The translations under genes and the position numbers were made by a program. Positions 60,214 to 64,000 of a stretch of DNA of 64,000 nucleotides are shown here, piece by piece (position 1 is the stretch's first letter; every line of letters begins with the position of its first letter). The DNA is taken from contig CM049307.1 in assembly GCA_026874595.1 (NCBI GenBank), positions 34,638,862 through 34,702,861 of the forward strand, in the 5' to 3' direction. The notes under the pieces are model-generated. The model was given only the letters and a program-made list of their open reading frames with translations, had not been told where the DNA came from and ran no database searches. The DNA is from Sipunculus nudus. Lineage: Eukaryota > Annelida > Sipuncula > Golfingiida > Sipunculidae.

Positions 60214-62735
60214 AGCTCAGCTGACTATAAGTCATCTGAGCTATAGTCGTGGTCCATTGTCCGTCGTCCGTCCGTCCGTAAGACTGGCACGTTTCGACAC
60301 CGTTGGACCTACGAATCTGAAATTCGGCATACAGTTAGATGTCCCCAAAATCTCCTACCATGCCAAAAATTGGGTCAATAGGACTTTGTTCCTTTGAGAT
60401 ATTAAGGAAAAACCTCAATTTTTTATTGGAAATCTATTTTCACACTTCAGGACTGCCTAATATCAAAACCACTCATCTGGTTTTCTTCATATTTACCATA
60501 AATATTCCTCTATATAGTTCCTATGTACATGCCAGATATTAAGTCAGTATTATATAATTTAAAAAAGTTATGGGCCCAAACATAATAGACTTTGTAAAAA
60601 AATCAGGAAGATATTTGGTCACTTAAGACCAAAAGTGTTAAAGGTAGGGACTTTTTTCCAGTAATACAACTTTAATTAATCAAAATTAAATTGTATACCA
60701 AAAATTAGATCAAAATCTGTTAAATTTTTTTAAATATTGGCAAAAATATAAAATTGGTACCTTAAATTTTGCCCAACTTTGGCCACGGCACGTTTTTTTC
60801 CTGTAAGTACTGTGGATTTAATTTTTACAGCATGTATACATAAGGATTTAATCTGTTAAAATCTGAAATTTGAAAATAAAACCTGCAAAATTAGGCTAGG
60901 TATTGAATTTGTTTGGAGGCTCTTGTTGTATTCCCTTACATTGTCAAGCAGTCCACTTTGATGACTGTAGGTCATTCAGTGCACATCTCTATGCTCCCCA
61001 GGCTGTTGGCATAATTTTAGATGTCCCCAAAATCTCCTACCATACCGAAAATTGGGTCGTTAGGACTTCATTCCTTCGAGATATTAAGGAAAAAAAACTC
61101 CGTTTTCCATAAAAAAGCCATTGTTACACTTCAAGGCTGCCTAATATAAAAAACACTGATCTGTTTTTGATCGTATTTGGTATTCACATTCTTTCATACA
61201 TTTTCTATCAACATACCAAAAATTAGGTCAGTATTGGGTATTATTTTGAAGTTATGGGCCAAAACATAATGCAATTTTTTTAAAAATCAGGAAATATATT
61301 TACTCACCTAACATGAGAATGGCTGAACCTAGAGACTTTTTTGCAGGAATATAACTTTATTTAATCAAGATTCAATTGTTTACCCAAAATTAGATCTGAA
61401 TTTTGCTAATTTTTCAGGTTATTAGCATAAATAAAAAATCAATACCTTAAATTTTGTCCAACTTTGGTAATGGCACGTTTTTTCCCTATAAGCACTGTTG
61501 ACTTAATTTTCACAGAACATATATAAGGATTTCATCTTTTAAAATCTGAAATTTCAAAGAAATTGATTGGAAAGAATAGCTTTTATTCATGTTTTCATAC
61601 ACCATGTCAAGTGTTGTTTACATCTAGCCCACCTAGTAGTACAGCCTTCACTTGCATTATGTAACCCACCCCAGGCACCTTGACTTGGGTCAGCTTGGCC
61701 ACTACAGGCAGGCTTCCCCTCTGCCCTGCACCCCACCCCCCCACCAAGATGGTGCATAAACTAGATGAATGTTATTATTTTCTGTATTTGATTCATTCCC
61801 TATCCTAGGCTATGCTACATTTTAGATTTTGTATTGTACCACCAGGGTTACAATGATTAAAGTGTACATTTAATTGTGTCCACAAAGTGGTGTATTGCTA
61901 TGAAAGTGTGGATGTTCATGAGATAAGTAATTTCTTACTTCAGAAGAGTAAAAACTTCACCAGGTGTGAAATTGACTATAAATTCCAGTAATAAATTAAA
62001 ACTGGGATAGTAATTAGCACAATGATATTGTTTGTCCCTCATTCAACCAACAGTGTGTATACTTTATTTGAAAAGATGTTTTATTTTATAAAATTTACTG
62101 AATCTTTTATTTTATTTTGGTGAATAAAATTAAGCATGTATTGAAAACTCCAATGTGCAAAACTTTTTAATAGTGATTCAAGGAATATTCTTGTAGATGC
62201 CATGTTGTGGCATTATTTTCTTTTAAATTCAGTTTAAACATTTATGATTTAAAAATAATAAAATATATGTGTATGCATAATATGACCCAATATGAGCTAC
62301 ACTCTGGATTTATGATGATTGCAACTTTTGCAACAATTCTAATATTTTAACTTATAGTTTCAGTTTTTAAATCTGTATATATAATGATTGCAACTTTTGC
62401 AACAATTCTAATATTTTAACTTATATTTTCAGGTTTTTTTATTAAAAAGTTATAAAACCTGTAAATAAAAAAATGATTCAGATAAAAACTTCTTAATGGA
62501 AAAAGTGGATATGCTTAAAAAATAGGAGTATATATAAACTTAAATGCATTATTCCCTTGAAAGTGAAATAAAGGTATTAGTCCATTCTGTCCACTTGCCT
62601 GTCCATCTGTAAATTTTCATATGCATCACAGTATCTCAAAACTTTTGCTGTTTTTCTTCATGACAGTCTTGTCAGAGTATTAGTTTGCAATCATATATTT
62701 AGAACTTTACTATAACCAAGTAGGAGGGCCCCTTT
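60214..62735 (+). mobile_element. Family A element, least interrupted long copy
   Basis: Starts AGCTCAGCTGACTATAAGTC after GTTTTT, then two successive body units (second from about 61,010), the C-rich block at about 61,728, and the tail TATAACCAAGTAGGAGGGCC. It is cut at 62,735 by a minus-strand family B copy, so the 3' terminus is missing. It is the reference for defining insertions in the copy at 22,290. Confidence 0.8.
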
Positions 62736-63381
62736 TCCATAACTTAGCCAAAAAATCACTGAACTGAAACTATTTGAACAAACTTCAGAAAGCACTACCC
62801 AGGGATCATTTCCGTGCGATATTTAACAATTTGGCCTTATCATTTCAGAGAAGAAGTTATTTGTAGCTATCAGTATGATACTGGCACTGATGACCCCCGT
62901 ACAAAAAAGGCCGATGCAGGTGGCGCCACCAATACCTCAATTTCAGATATGACTCATGTGACCAACATTGGCATAAAATTTGGTGATGATAGCTCAAGCC
63001 GTTTCTGAGATTGTAATTTTAGTATGCTTTTTTGGACATATGACTAAGTTCAACTTCCTGTAACTCGGCCAAAAATCACCAAACTTAAACCATTCGAACA
63101 AACTTGAGAGAGATTGTTCCAGGAATCATTTCTGTAAAATATTGGACAATTTGGCTGAACAGATTCGGAGAAGAAGATTTTTTAAGCTTTTTTAGCTTTT
63201 TCCTTATAAAATCTAAGAAAATGCAGTTAGTCAAAAAATAAGAAAAATCCGATAGAGTTTTTTAGATGACAAATTTAATGCAAAAAATTTAGTGATGCTA
63301 ATTCTTGCCGTTTTCAAGATAGTATGGGTTAACCTACAGACAACGCCACACCATAGCATAAGCTCACAGGTTCGCTAAAAA
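62736..63381 (-). mobile_element. Family B element, minus orientation
   Basis: The right end, read on the minus strand, is TTTTTAGCGAACCTGTGAGC followed by TTATGCTATGGTGTGGCG, the family B 5' terminus. Internal words (reverse of AGCTGAAT, GGCCAAATTGTT and GGTGGCGCCACC at 62,926) follow in order. The family 3' end is missing at the left boundary. It has no nested insertion. Confidence 0.8.
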
Positions 63382-63384
63382 GTA

Positions 63385-63650
63385 GTTATTCCATACAAAT
63401 GGGATGTGGACCAGAGTAAAACGGGTCCTGACCTTAACTGGGAGTGTTGCACAAAACTTCTGGTTTAACCTATTATACTGTCACAGGGTCATTGTTGTGA
63501 ATGCAATGCTCCCATCACATAACAAACCCACATGGTAATAGAATGACCTCAGATACTGGCAGTAACCACCATCCCAGTCCCCCCCCCCCCCATCCCCCTT
63601 TAAATTTTGCTAAAATATTCAATTTTGTTCCCAAGCCAGTCACTGATTGT
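63385..63650 (+). repeat. Copy of the segment at 13,217-13,510
   Basis: Same order of landmarks as described there. Includes a short C-tract at 63,582-63,592 where the other copy has CCCCCTCTCCC. Confidence 0.75.
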
Positions 63651-64000
63651 ATCCTTATCGGGGATAGTATGGTTAGGCATGGTAGCACCAGAGCTGTAGA
63701 GATTTCTTTCAGGCGAGATAACTCAAAAAATATTTCATGGATCTCTACCGAACTTGCACGTGCATAGATATGGGTGAGATGCTGAAGCCTATTTAATATG
63801 GGGTCATGACCTTTACTGGGATAGTGACCTTGACCTTGACAAACTCCATTTTGGGGGGGAAAAATCAAGTTGCCAAAAGATCTTGGATAGTGTTGTCATG
63901 TACCGGAAACTGGTGGCGCCATTTATTATCCTTTTCCTGTTTTTGTGTCGTTTTATACACCCATCATTGCCACTTGACAGTACTGTGAGCATTATAAGTA
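63651..64000 (+). repeat. Family F repeat without insertion
   Basis: Collinear with 6700-6976 joined to 8408-8480: 'GGTCATGACCTTTACTGGGATAGTGACCTTGACCTTGAC', 'CCGGAAACTGGTGGCGCCA', then 'TTTTCCTGTTTTTGTGTCG', 'ATTGCCACTTGACAGTACTG'. Runs off the window end. Confidence 0.75.

Overview
This is a low-GC, intron- and repeat-dominated animal genomic window, most plausibly from a mollusc and probably a bivalve. The reasons are the A/T-rich background with CpG confined to a few short islands, the very dense nesting of non-coding repeats, and terminal structures resembling the pearl/Helentron-type elements described from bivalves. The species cannot be named from sequence alone. There is no bacterial, organellar or CRISPR-like content.

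Coding sequence is a very small fraction, found as isolated exons on the + strand. (1) An exon at 6193-6599 encodes a UBA domain of the inhibitor-of-apoptosis type. It joins in phase (G|GT) to a short acidic exon at 9890-9969, which ends in a stop at the edge of a GAT-rich repeat. (2) Exons at 29684-29825, 34749-34952 and 41386-41503 are phase-compatible. Together they encode a basic leader, a nine-cysteine CXC-type domain resembling the C-terminal cysteine-rich domain of chromokinesin KIF4, and a lysine-rich segment with a VKQE sumoylation-like motif. No motor or coiled-coil exons are visible upstream. (3) A CpG-rich segment at about 30,800-31,190 holds an ATG-initiated candidate first exon (31041-31187) with a strong donor, in phase with the CXC exon. 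Other CpG-rich, possibly promoter-bearing segments are 17,580-18,045, 18,891-19,341 and 31,680-31,850. A 90-base remnant of a non-LTR reverse transcriptase lies at 18,387-18,484.

The rest is repeats. The window opens with a 31-bp tandem array and inverted copies of it, then a TCTAGAC hairpin. From 1.6 kb on it is a patchwork of a few families of non-autonomous elements. Three of them (called A, B and C here) share one plan: a short motif near the 5' end, its reverse complement near the 3' end, a hairpin beyond that, no coding capacity, and insertion at T|T (or AA|TT) without a clear target duplication. Their boundaries can be proven inside the window, because six insertions have an uninterrupted paralogue elsewhere in it. 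Nesting reaches three levels, for example at 22,290-28,555. Family C carries tandem units of about 280 bp, each centred on a GGTGGCGCCACC palindrome. The same palindrome recurs in unrelated families. A separate 1.45-kb element with TA duplications and CCGTATTT termini lies at 50,923-52,370.

The genes show no evident functional link. The KIF4-type exons sit about 5 to 7 kb apart because their introns have been filled by these elements.
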